Source of the DNA: Acidobacteriota bacterium
Lineage (GTDB): Bacteria; Acidobacteriota; Polarisedimenticolia; Gp22-AA2
NCBI GenBank assembly: GCA_016202915.1
Contig: JACQNT010000147.1
Span: 1-13,864 of the forward strand
Length of the DNA: 13,864 nt
Reading direction: 5' to 3'
Both the position numbers and the translations under genes were made by a program. The stretch's first letter is position 1, and every line of letters begins with the position of its first letter. Below, piece after piece: positions 5,636 through 13,098 of this stretch. The notes under the pieces were generated by a model. It did no database searches and was not told the DNA's origin. It was given only the letters and a program-made list of their open reading frames with translations.

Positions 5636-7030
5636 ATGAATCAAAGCGCCTGCCCCGTCGCCGCCGCGCTTCTGCTGGCGCTGTGGGCCGCGCCAGTCCG
5701 GGCGGACACTCCCGACCCCGTGGACGAGTTCGTCCGCGCCGAAATGGAGCGGCAGAAAGTCCCGGGCCTGGCTGTCGCGATCGTCAAGAAGGGCGAGGTG
5801 ATCAAGGCCAGGGGGTATGGCTACGCCAATGTCGAGCACCGCGTCCCTGCGGGGCCCGAGACGATCTTCCAGTCCGGCTCCCTCGGCAAGATGTTCACGG
5901 CGGCTGTTGTGATGACGCTGGTCGAGGACGGGGCGCTCGCCCTCGAGGATTCGATCGCCAGACACCTCCCGGAGGCGCCTGAGGGCTGGAGGCCGATTAC
6001 GGCGCGGCATCTCCTGACACATACCTCCGGGATCCCCGATTACACGACGGAGAACCTCGACTACCGGCGGGACTACACCGAGGAGCAGCTCACCCGGCTC
6101 GCCTTCGGGCTGACGCTGGAATTCCCCGCGGGATCGCGCTTCAGTTACAGCAACACGGGTTACCTCCTGCTGGGCGTCATCGTCCGCAAGGCGTCGGGCC
6201 GCTTCTACGGCGACCTGCTCCAGGAGCGCGTGTTCGCCCCCCTGGGAATGAAGACGGCGAGGGTCATCAGCGAGGAGGACATCGTCCCCAACCGTGCCGC
6301 CGGCTATCGTCTGGTCAACGACGAGCTGAAAAATCAGGAGTGGGTGGCGCCGCGGATCAACACGACCGCTGACGGGTCTCTCTATTTTTCGGTCCTCGAT
6401 CTCATCGCCTGGGACAGGGGCCTGCGCTCAAGGGCCATCCTCAAGTCCGAGAGCTGGGAGCGGGTTTTCGAGCCGGTGAGGCTCCAGAGCGGCAGGACCT
6501 ACCCCTATGGCTTCGGCTGGAACCTGGAGGAGGTCGCAGGCCGAAAGGTGCAGCGGCATGGGGGCGCCTGGCAGGGATTCAGGGCGTACCTGGCCCGCTA
6601 CGTCGGGGACGACCTCACGGTCGTCGTTCTGGCCAACCTGGCCCAGGCGGAGCCTGAGAAGTTCGTCGACGGAATCGCCGCCATCCTGGATTCCGACCTC
6701 CGGAAGCCTGATCCGACTCCCATCCGGGACCGGGAGCCGGCCGTCACGGCGCGGCTCAAGCGCCTCCTCGCGGAGGCGGGCGCGGGGAGGCTCTCCCCGG
6801 ACGAGTTCGCCCACGTCCGTGCCGGCTTCTTTCCCGAGGTTGCCCGTGGATACGAGGACCTGCTGCGGGACTTGGGCGCGCCGCGGCGCGCCGTGTTGAT
6901 CGAGCGCCGGGAGCTGGGGGACGATCGGGTTTACGGATACCGGGTCATTTACAGAAAGGGGATTCTCCACGTGAGGCTGGGCCTCGCGCCGGACGACAAA
7001 GTCTCGCTGTTCGAGATCGAGTCGAAGTAG
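5636..7030 (+). CDS. Exported serine hydrolase, class C beta-lactamase/penicillin-binding-like
   Basis: This is a 464-residue exported member of the beta-lactamase-related (PF00144) family, which includes DD-peptidases, esterases and class C beta-lactamases. A signal peptide covers about residues 1-23 (ALLLALWAAPVRA, then DTP). The active-site motifs are in order: SxxK as S82-L-G-K85, YSN at 171-173, and the HGG that replaces KTG at 308-310 (QRHGGAWQGF). Also typical are LLTHTSGIPDY (127-136) and FSYSNTGYLLLG (169-180). The catalytic domain ends near 350. About 100 residues follow (LKRLLAEAGAGRLSPDEF to the end), an extra helical then beta domain like the small C-terminal domains seen in many family members. 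The start at 5636 has only a weak, distant AGGA. The gene is 25 bases after the alpha/beta hydrolase, so it may be cotranscribed. Its stop lies 3 bases from the convergent NamZ-like gene. Activity on a beta-lactam cannot be assumed. Confidence 0.93.
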   Translation: MNQSACPVAAALLLALWAAPVRADTPDPVDEFVRAEMERQKVPGLAVAIVKKGEVIKARGYGYANVEHRVPAGPETIFQSGSLGKMFTAAVVMTLVEDGALALEDSIARHLPEAPEGWRPITARHLLTHTSGIPDYTTENLDYRRDYTEEQLTRLAFGLTLEFPAGSRFSYSNTGYLLLGVIVRKASGRFYGDLLQERVFAPLGMKTARVISEEDIVPNRAAGYRLVNDELKNQEWVAPRINTTADGSLYFSVLDLIAWDRGLRSRAILKSESWERVFEPVRLQSGRTYPYGFGWNLEEVAGRKVQRHGGAWQGFRAYLARYVGDDLTVVVLANLAQAEPEKFVDGIAAILDSDLRKPDPTPIRDREPAVTARLKRLLAEAGAGRLSPDEFAHVRAGFFPEVARGYEDLLRDLGAPRRAVLIERRELGDDRVYGYRVIYRKGILHVRLGLAPDDKVSLFEIESK

Positions 7031-7033
7031 GGC

Positions 7034-8326
7034 TCAGGCGTAAAGCCGCACGGCGCGCGACTCTTCCTCGAACGCCGCGATCTCCTTCCGCCAGGAACGT
7101 TCGAGGGCGCGCAGATCCTCCCCCGCCTCGAGCGCCCGGCGCAGAGCCGGGTCGCCGGTCAGGACATCGATCGGCGCATGGTCGGTGACGTACTCGTAGG
7201 GCGGCTTCTTCCACTCGAACCGATCGCCGTGCTCCGCGATGATGTCCTGCAGGAGGGCCAGCGTCGTCAGGTACGGCCGGTAGGCGGCGACATCGGTGAC
7301 GTGGATCTGGAAGCCGTGGCACGCCTGGCCGGCCCACTTGTGGAAGGTCGGCTCGAAGGTGTGCGGGCGCAGGACCAGGCCGGGAAGGCGGCGCCTCTCG
7401 AAGCGGCGGCGCACCGCCCGGATGTCGATCCAGGGCGCGCCGAAGATCTCGAATGGCCGCGTCGTCCCCCGTCCCTCCGAGAGGTTCGTCCCCTCCAGAA
7501 GGACCTGGCCCGGATAGACGACGGCGGTGTCGAAGGCCGGCATGTTCGGCGAGGGCGGCATCCAGGGGAGGCCGGTGTCCGGGAAGAGCATCCTCCGGCG
7601 CCATCCTTCCATCGGGATGATGGTGAGATCGCAGCGGCCGGGGCAGCGCCAGCCGGCGCCGTCCCGCTCCCGGACCGGGGTCCGGCGGTCCCCCGGCCCC
7701 CTCCCCGCCAGGCGGGCGTTGACCAGCGCCGCCAGCTCTCCGAGCGTCAGGGCGTGCCGCATCGGCACGGGGTACAGGCCGACGAACGAGGTGTAGCCCG
7801 GCCGGACGAGGTTCCCCTCCAGCGCCACGCCGCCGAGCGGGTTGGGCCGGTCGAGCACCACGACCTCCCGCCCGGCCGCCGCGCAGGCCTCGAGGGCGAG
7901 GGCGGTGGTCCACTCGAAGGTGTACACGCGGGTCCCGACGTCCTGCAGGTCCACCAGGAGGACGTCGATCTGGGCGAGCATCGCGGGGGTCGGGGAGCGC
8001 GTCTCGGAGTAGAGGCTGAAGATGGGGATGCCGAGTTCGGGGTCGCTCCCGTGCCCCGACTCGACCATGTTGTCCTGCTTCTCGCCCGCGAATCCGTGCT
8101 GCGGTCCGAACAGGGCGCGCAGGTTCTTCCCGCACAGGTCGCGGACGATGTCGCGGGCGGAGATGAAGCGCGCGTCGGCCGAGGCCGGGTGCATGAGCAG
8201 GCCGACCCGCCGGCCGCGCAGGAAGCGGGGGCGCTCCCGCGCCAGGACCTCGAGGCCGGTCCGCACGCGCCTCCGCCCCCGCGATCGGCGGGCGTGTCTC
8301 CCCGTGGATCCTCCCCTCGCCGCCAT
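7034..8326 (-). CDS. NamZ-like DUF1343 (GH171) protein with Gln in the usual Glu motif
   Basis: This 430-residue protein belongs to the DUF1343 family, whose characterised members (NamZ) are exo-beta-N-acetylmuramidases that remove MurNAc from the non-reducing end of peptidoglycan fragments. Seen here: RVGLLMHPASAD, LFGPQHGF, GIPIFSLYSETRSPTPAMLA, the VDLQDVGTRVYTFEWT block, VVLDRPNPLGG, GLYPVPMRHALTLGELA, and a C-terminal WAGQACHGFQIHVTD region, all in family order. The family usually has PEHG where this one has PQHG; the Gln (codon at 8099-8101) replaces the residue proposed as catalytic. Two starts are possible: ATG 8326, which adds an Arg-rich stretch, or GTG 8266, with GGAGG only 3 bases before it and a protein that begins right at the family N-terminus. 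Neither gives a signal peptide, unusual for the family, so it may be cytoplasmic. Convergent with the serine hydrolase gene; no terminator fits in the 3-base gap. Confidence 0.9.
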   Translation of the reverse strand: MAARGGSTGRHARRSRGRRRVRTGLEVLARERPRFLRGRRVGLLMHPASADARFISARDIVRDLCGKNLRALFGPQHGFAGEKQDNMVESGHGSDPELGIPIFSLYSETRSPTPAMLAQIDVLLVDLQDVGTRVYTFEWTTALALEACAAAGREVVVLDRPNPLGGVALEGNLVRPGYTSFVGLYPVPMRHALTLGELAALVNARLAGRGPGDRRTPVRERDGAGWRCPGRCDLTIIPMEGWRRRMLFPDTGLPWMPPSPNMPAFDTAVVYPGQVLLEGTNLSEGRGTTRPFEIFGAPWIDIRAVRRRFERRRLPGLVLRPHTFEPTFHKWAGQACHGFQIHVTDVAAYRPYLTTLALLQDIIAEHGDRFEWKKPPYEYVTDHAPIDVLTGDPALRRALEAGEDLRALERSWRKEIAAFEEESRAVRLYA

Positions 8327-8510
8327 GGGCGCCCGGAGCCTAGCACAGGGGAGAGGCCGGCCGCGCCGCGCTTTCTCCCTCGGACTTTCCCGGCCCCTGC
8401 GGTAGAATGAGCCCTCTCGGAGAAACCGGGAACCTGAGCCCGGCCGGACCCGTTGAGTGCGGATAGCGGCCGGTGGGTGGCCGCTCCCCTCAGTTTCGGA
8501 GATGAAGATC
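8327..8510. other. Divergent promoter/leader region before the efflux operon
   Basis: This spacer separates the NamZ-like gene from the RND operon. For the plus strand I see TAGAAT at 8403-8408 as a possible -10 element, without a good -35. It is bracketed by an inverted repeat, TTCCCGG (8387-8393) and CCGGGAA (8426-8432), a plausible operator geometry. The transcript would then carry a structured leader (8434-8493) up to the adaptor gene. No regulator gene of TetR or MarR type is in view. Confidence 0.45.
8434..8493 (+). other. Predicted structured leader with perfect 7-bp hairpin
   Basis: AGCGGCC (8465-8471) and GGCCGCT (8479-8485) form a perfect 7-base-pair stem with a 7-base loop. An outer stem can form between CTGAG (8434-8438) and CTCAG (8489-8493), just before the GGAG at 8498-8501 used by the adaptor gene. 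There is no U-tract, so it is not an intrinsic terminator. It may tune translation initiation or be chance structure in GC-rich DNA. If translation began at GTG 8457 instead, the hairpin would lie in coding sequence. Confidence 0.4.
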
Positions 8511-9731
8511 ATGCTCGTGCCATCGCGTCGGAAGCGCATCGTTCTCCTCGGTTTTCTGGTCCTCGCCGTCGTGGCCGCGGCCGCCGGCGTTTACTCCTTC
8601 GTCGTGCGCGGCAAGGCGGGCAGGGGCGCCGCATCCGGCCAGGACGCGACGGCATCCGGAGCGGCGACTGACGGCCGGGTCGCCCTGGCCAGCAACAAGA
8701 CGGAAGCGTCCGGCAAGGGGGGCGAGAACGGCAAGGAGAAGGCGCCCGTCCCGGTGAGCGTCACCGCGGTCGCCACGGGGCCGGTGTCCTCCTACATCAG
8801 CTCCACTGCCAACCTGGTGCCGGAGAACGAGGTCAAGGTCCTCGCCGAGGCGGAGGGCCGGGTGGCGGAGCTCAAGGTCGAGGAGGGGAACCGGGTCGGC
8901 CGTGGCCAGGTCCTGGCCTCCCTCGTCCGGGACGACGCCGAGATCACCTTCAAGAAGGCCCAGCTCAAGGCGGCCAACTCCCGCCTCGCCTATGAGCGGG
9001 CGAACAAGATGCTTGCCGACAGCCTCATGAGCCACGAGACCTTCGACAGGACCGCCATGGAGAACGACATCGCCCAGCAGGAGCTGGCGGAGTCGCAGTG
9101 GCGGCTCGACAAGACGACGATCCGCGCGCCCTTCGGCGGCCGGGTGACCGAGCGGAACGTCAAGCTGGGGCAGCACGTCCGGCCGGGCGACGCGCTGTTC
9201 ACCGTCTCCGATTTCGACCCGCTCATCGCGCGGATCTACCTGCCGGAGAAGGACGTCTTCGGCCTGCAGGAGGGCCGCGAGGTGCGCATCACCCTCAAGG
9301 CCAGCGATCAGACCCGGTTCCGGGGGAGGATCCGGCAGATCAGCCCCGTCGTGGACACGGCGACCGGGACGGTGAAGCTCACCATCGAGGCGACCACCCC
9401 GCCGTCCGAGGTGCGCCCCGGCGCCTTCGTGACCATCGACATCATCCGCGAGACCCGCCCGACCGCCGTCCTGCTGCCGCGGGAGGCCGTCATCCGCGAG
9501 CTCCAGGACACCTACGTGTTCGTGGCCCGCGACGGCGTCGCCGAGAAGCGCGCCGTCTCGCTGGGCCTCGAGGAGGCGGGCGTCATCGAGGCGCTCTCCG
9601 GCGTGCGGCCCGGCGACCAGGTGATCGTGGCGGGGCAGGGGGGCCTCAAGGAGGGCACGCCGATCAAGGTCATCTCCTCGCCCGAGGCCTCCGACCTCGC
9701 CCCCCCCGCGGACGGCCCGGCGCGCGGCTGA
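8511..9731 (+). CDS. RND efflux periplasmic adaptor (membrane fusion protein)
   Basis: This is a 406-residue HlyD/AcrA-type adaptor that joins an RND pump to an outer-membrane channel. Residues 9-31 form an N-terminal hydrophobic anchor (RIVLLGFLVLAVVAAAAGVYSF). There is no lipobox, so it is held by the helix or released after cleavage. A Gly/Ala/Lys-rich linker (33-78) follows. The lipoyl half-motif is at 104-140 (EVKVLAEAEGRVAELKVEEGNRV), a short helical hairpin at 142-199, and the second lipoyl half at 202-232 (TTIRAPFGGRVTERNVKLGQHV). The beta-barrel runs 236-315 and the membrane-proximal domain 318-388 (LLPREAVI..., VRPGDQVIVAGQGGLKEGTPIKVI). ATG 8511 is chosen because GGAG at 8498-8501 lies 9 bases upstream. 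ATG 8502 directly abuts that GGAG, and GTG 8457 lies upstream within the structured leader. The two permeases follow directly, so it probably serves both. The hairpin is shorter than in AcrA, as in MdtA-like adaptors. Confidence 0.95.
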   Translation: MLVPSRRKRIVLLGFLVLAVVAAAAGVYSFVVRGKAGRGAASGQDATASGAATDGRVALASNKTEASGKGGENGKEKAPVPVSVTAVATGPVSSYISSTANLVPENEVKVLAEAEGRVAELKVEEGNRVGRGQVLASLVRDDAEITFKKAQLKAANSRLAYERANKMLADSLMSHETFDRTAMENDIAQQELAESQWRLDKTTIRAPFGGRVTERNVKLGQHVRPGDALFTVSDFDPLIARIYLPEKDVFGLQEGREVRITLKASDQTRFRGRIRQISPVVDTATGTVKLTIEATTPPSEVRPGAFVTIDIIRETRPTAVLLPREAVIRELQDTYVFVARDGVAEKRAVSLGLEEAGVIEALSGVRPGDQVIVAGQGGLKEGTPIKVISSPEASDLAPPADGPARG

Positions 9732-9741
9732 CCACCCGACG

Positions 9742-12700
9742 ATGAGCCTGGTCGATCTCTCGCTGAAGCGCCGCGTCACGGTGTCGATGTGCGCCGTCGC
9801 CGTGGTCGTCTTCGGCGTCGTCGCGTTCACCCGCCTGCCGATCAACCTCCTCCCGAACCTCTCCTACCCCAGCCTCACCGTGGAGACCCGCTTCCCGGGG
9901 GCCGCCCCGGGGGAGGTGGAGACGCTCATCAGCCGCCCGGTCGAGGAGGCGGTCGGCATCGTCGCCGGCGTGCAGCGCCTCACCTCGGTCTCCCGTCCGG
10001 GGCTGTCGCAGGTCACCCTGGAGTTCGGGTGGGGACGCAACATGGACTTCGCCGCCCTCGACGTCCGCGAGAAGCTCGACCTCGTGGTGCTCCCGAAGGA
10101 AGCGGAGAAGCCGGTCGTCCTCCGCCTCGATCCGAACAACGACCCGGTCGTCCGCCTCTACCTGAGCGGCGGCAGCAACCTGTACCAGCTGCGCTACGTC
10201 GCCGACGAGATCCTCAAGAAGGGCCTGGAGTCCACGGAGGGGGTGGCCGCGATCAAGGTGAACGGCGGCTACGAGGAGGAGATCCAGGTCAAGGTGGACG
10301 AGGGGAAGCTCTCGCTCCTCGGCCTGACCATCCAGGACGTCGACCAGAAGCTGCAGCGGGAGAACGTGAACCAGGCCGGGGGAAGCCTGTACGAGCAGGA
10401 GGCCCGTTACCTGGTGCGCTCTCGGAACGAGTTCGAGAACCTCGACGACATCATGAAGACCGTCCTGGTCTCGAAGCAGGGGCGCAACGTCCTGATGTCG
10501 GACGTCGCCGAGGTGAAGCGCGGCCACAAGCAGCGCGAGGCGATCACCCGCTTCAAGGGCTCCGAGGCCGTCGAGCTGGCGCTGTACAAGGAGGGCGACG
10601 CCAACACGGTGTCCGTGGCGCGCGCCATCCGGCAGCGGCAGGGGCGGCTCCAGAAGGAGCTGCCGCCGGGCGTCCAGGTCGCGGCCGGCATCGACCAGTC
10701 CCGCTTCATCGAGGAGTCGATCCGCGAGGTGATCAGCAACGCCCTCGTGGGGGGGCTCCTGTCCATCCTGATCATCCTCCTCTTCCTCAAGGACGTCTGG
10801 AGCACGCTGATCATCGGCGTGTCGATCCCGATCTCCATCATCGCCACCTTCTTCCTCATGTACCAGACGGGGACGACGCTGAACATCATGTCGCTCGGGG
10901 GCCTGGCGCTCGGCGTCGGCATGCTGGTGGACGATTCGATCGTGGTCCTGGAGTCGATCTTCAAGAGGCGCGAGCGCGGGGAGTCGGGCGCGACGGCGGC
11001 CCGGACGGGCGCCTCGGAGGTGGGGCGCGCCGTGGTCGCCTCGACCCTGACGACGATCGCGGTGTTCGTGCCGGTGGTGTTCGTGGAGGGGATCGCGGCC
11101 CAGCTGTTCCGCGACCAGGCGCTGACCGTGTCGTTCTCCCTCCTGGCGTCGCTCGTGGTGTCGCTCACGCTGATCCCGATGGTGACGGCGATGATGGGGG
11201 CGGCCGTGGCGGCTCCCGCCTCCCCGGCGGGGCCGGCCGCCGGGGCGCGCCGGCGCTGGGCCCACGCCGTGTTCACCCGGGGTCCGGCGGGAGCGCTCCG
11301 CGCGATCCGGGCCGGCGCGGGGAAGACCGGGCGCTCCGCGGCGTGGCTGTTCGGCCCCGTGACGCGCGGCTTCGACAGGGGCCTCGACGCCCTGATGGGC
11401 GCCTACCCCGGGGTGCTGAGGTGGGCGCTGCGCTCTCCCGGGACGGTCCTGGCGGTGGCCCTCGCGGCCTTCCTGGGATCGCTGCTCCTGGCGGGCGGGC
11501 TGGGGATCGACCTGATCCCGTCGTTCTCGCAGGGCGAGTTCAGTTTCCTCGTCGAGCTGCCGGAGGGGACCCCCCTCGAGGCGACCGATGGCTTCGTGCG
11601 GGAGGCGCAGTCGGCCGTCCAGGACGATCCCCGGGTCGACACCGTGTCGAGCATCGCCGGGGGGGCCGGCCTGTCGCTGGCGAAGACCGGCACGGAGGGG
11701 GAGAACTCGGCGCGCATCCAGGTGCGGATGAAGCCGGGGACGCGGCGCCAGGACGAGGAGGAGGTCGCGGCCATCCTGCGCTCCCGGCTGGAGACTTCGC
11801 GCCTGGCCCGCTTCAAGTTCGAGCGCCCGTCGTACTTCACCTTCAGGACGCCGATCGAAGTCGAAGTCTACGGAGACAACCTGGTAGATTTACAGTCGTC
11901 GTCGGCGGCGCTCAAGCGCGCCGTCGAGCGCGTCCCCGGGCTGGTGGACGTGAAGTCGTCGCTGGAGGGCGGGAACCCCGAGCTCCAGGTCTCCTTCCAC
12001 AGGGAGCAGCTGTCGCGTCTCGGGTTGGATCTCTTCCAGGTCGCGGGGACCGTCCGCAACAAGGTGCAGGGGGAAGTGGCGACCCGCTTCCTCGAGGGGG
12101 ACCGCGAGATCAACATCCTGGTGCGCTCCGTCGAGGTCGGGGAGGCTTCCGCCGCCGACGTGGGCAGCATGATCGTCGGCCAGCGGGACGGCGTCCCGAT
12201 CCACCTCAAGTCGGTGGCCGACGTCCGCCTGGCGCAGGGGCCAAGCGAGATCCGGCGGGTGGGCCAGAAGCGGGCCGCGGTGATCTCCGGCAACATCGCG
12301 GGGCGCGACACGGGGGCCGTGGCGGCCGATGTCCGCCAGGCCATCGGGAGCCAGGTCCTGCCGGCGGGGGTGATCGCCGGCCTGAGCGGCCAGGAGGAGG
12401 AGATGGATCGCTCGTTCCGCTCCCTCAAGCTGGCGATGGCCCTGGCGATCTTTCTCGTCTACCTGGTCATGGCGTGCGAGTTCGAGTCCCTCCTGCATCC
12501 GTTCGTCGTCATGTTCACGGTGCCGCTCGGCGTCATCGGGGCGGTCCTGGCCCTGGTCGTCACCGGACACACGGTGAACGTCGTCGCGATGATCGGCGCC
12601 GTGATGCTGGCGGGGATCGTGGTCAAGAACGCCATCGTGCTGATCGACGGGGTCAACCTCCTGCGCCGGGAGGGGATGCCGAGGGAGCAGGCGCTCATCC

Positions 12701-13098
12701 AGGCCGGTCTCAACCGCATGCGGCCGATCCTGATGACCTCCGCGACGACGGTCCTCGGCCTCCTGCCGATGGCCCTCGGCCTCGGCGAGGGGGCGGAGCT
12801 GCGCGCCCCCCTGGCGGTGACCGTCATCGGCGGGCTGACGGTGGCGACCGCCCTGACGCTGATCGTCATCCCCGTCGTCTACAGCGTCCTCGACCGCAAG
12901 GCCTTCGCGGCCGACGTCGCCGCGGCGCCGGCGCCCGCCGCCGGGGCCGCGGGCGACCTGCAGCGGGAGGAGCCGGGCCGCGCGGGCGCCTTTCCGGGCC
13001 TGCCCCGGCCGGCCTTCGCCGGAGAGGCGGAGCGGGAACGCCCGGCCACGATCCCGGTCCGCCCCGAGCCCGAACGCTCCCGGGAGGTCCTGGAGTGA
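9742..13098 (+). CDS. RND efflux permease of the HAE-1 (AcrB/MdtB-like) group, extended C-terminus
   Basis: This 1118-residue inner-membrane proton/drug antiporter follows the adaptor by 10 bases. The first TM helix is near residues 11-30, and the porter domain holds LPINLLPNLSYPSLTVETRFPG and PVEEAVGIVAGVQRL. The TM4 proton-relay pair is present as D397-D398 (GVGMLVDDSIVV), and the TM10 lysine is K962 (GIVVKNAIVLID). Both halves of the usual two-fold repeat are complete (TM7 near 566-588, TM8 near 892-912). Two additions stand out. The loop between TM6 and TM7 (about 489-560) has a Pro/Ala/Arg-rich stretch. The C-terminus carries about 65 residues after K1053 that are Pro/Ala/Glu-rich, look disordered, and match nothing I recognise. 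The substrate cannot be read from sequence. Adaptor plus two permeases is an MdtABC-like arrangement, in which the two permeases may form mixed trimers (inferred). Confidence 0.96.
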   Translation: MSLVDLSLKRRVTVSMCAVAVVVFGVVAFTRLPINLLPNLSYPSLTVETRFPGAAPGEVETLISRPVEEAVGIVAGVQRLTSVSRPGLSQVTLEFGWGRNMDFAALDVREKLDLVVLPKEAEKPVVLRLDPNNDPVVRLYLSGGSNLYQLRYVADEILKKGLESTEGVAAIKVNGGYEEEIQVKVDEGKLSLLGLTIQDVDQKLQRENVNQAGGSLYEQEARYLVRSRNEFENLDDIMKTVLVSKQGRNVLMSDVAEVKRGHKQREAITRFKGSEAVELALYKEGDANTVSVARAIRQRQGRLQKELPPGVQVAAGIDQSRFIEESIREVISNALVGGLLSILIILLFLKDVWSTLIIGVSIPISIIATFFLMYQTGTTLNIMSLGGLALGVGMLVDDSIVVLESIFKRRERGESGATAARTGASEVGRAVVASTLTTIAVFVPVVFVEGIAAQLFRDQALTVSFSLLASLVVSLTLIPMVTAMMGAAVAAPASPAGPAAGARRRWAHAVFTRGPAGALRAIRAGAGKTGRSAAWLFGPVTRGFDRGLDALMGAYPGVLRWALRSPGTVLAVALAAFLGSLLLAGGLGIDLIPSFSQGEFSFLVELPEGTPLEATDGFVREAQSAVQDDPRVDTVSSIAGGAGLSLAKTGTEGENSARIQVRMKPGTRRQDEEEVAAILRSRLETSRLARFKFERPSYFTFRTPIEVEVYGDNLVDLQSSSAALKRAVERVPGLVDVKSSLEGGNPELQVSFHREQLSRLGLDLFQVAGTVRNKVQGEVATRFLEGDREINILVRSVEVGEASAADVGSMIVGQRDGVPIHLKSVADVRLAQGPSEIRRVGQKRAAVISGNIAGRDTGAVAADVRQAIGSQVLPAGVIAGLSGQEEEMDRSFRSLKLAMALAIFLVYLVMACEFESLLHPFVVMFTVPLGVIGAVLALVVTGHTVNVVAMIGAVMLAGIVVKNAIVLIDGVNLLRREGMPREQALIQAGLNRMRPILMTSATTVLGLLPMALGLGEGAELRAPLAVTVIGGLTVATALTLIVIPVVYSVLDRKAFAADVAAAPAPAAGAAGDLQREEPGRAGAFPGLPRPAFAGEAERERPATIPVRPEPERSREVLE
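13082..13087 (+). promoter_or_regulatory. Shine-Dalgarno site supporting a GTG start of the second permease
   Basis: GGGAGG ends 7 bases before GTG 13095. It lies inside the end of the first permease gene and decides for the GTG that overlaps the first permease's stop codon (GTGA). Confidence 0.75.

Noticed and set aside
7178..8410. Plus-strand frame (410 codons) opposite the NamZ-like gene
   Set aside because: No motif and typical antisense composition; the minus strand has a clear DUF1343 family match.
8457..8510. GTG 8457 as start of the RND adaptor
   Set aside because: It has no Shine-Dalgarno site and would place the leader hairpin in the coding region; ATG 8511 has GGAG at normal distance. 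Not excluded.
9670..11265. Minus-strand frame (531 codons) opposite the RND permease
   Set aside because: The His/Asp/Arg/Leu-rich product is typical of the complement of a GC-rich membrane protein gene.
11881..11895. Rare TTA codon in the first RND permease
   Set aside because: It is a single rare codon in a slightly AT-richer spot; no sign of recoding, a frame break or transfer.
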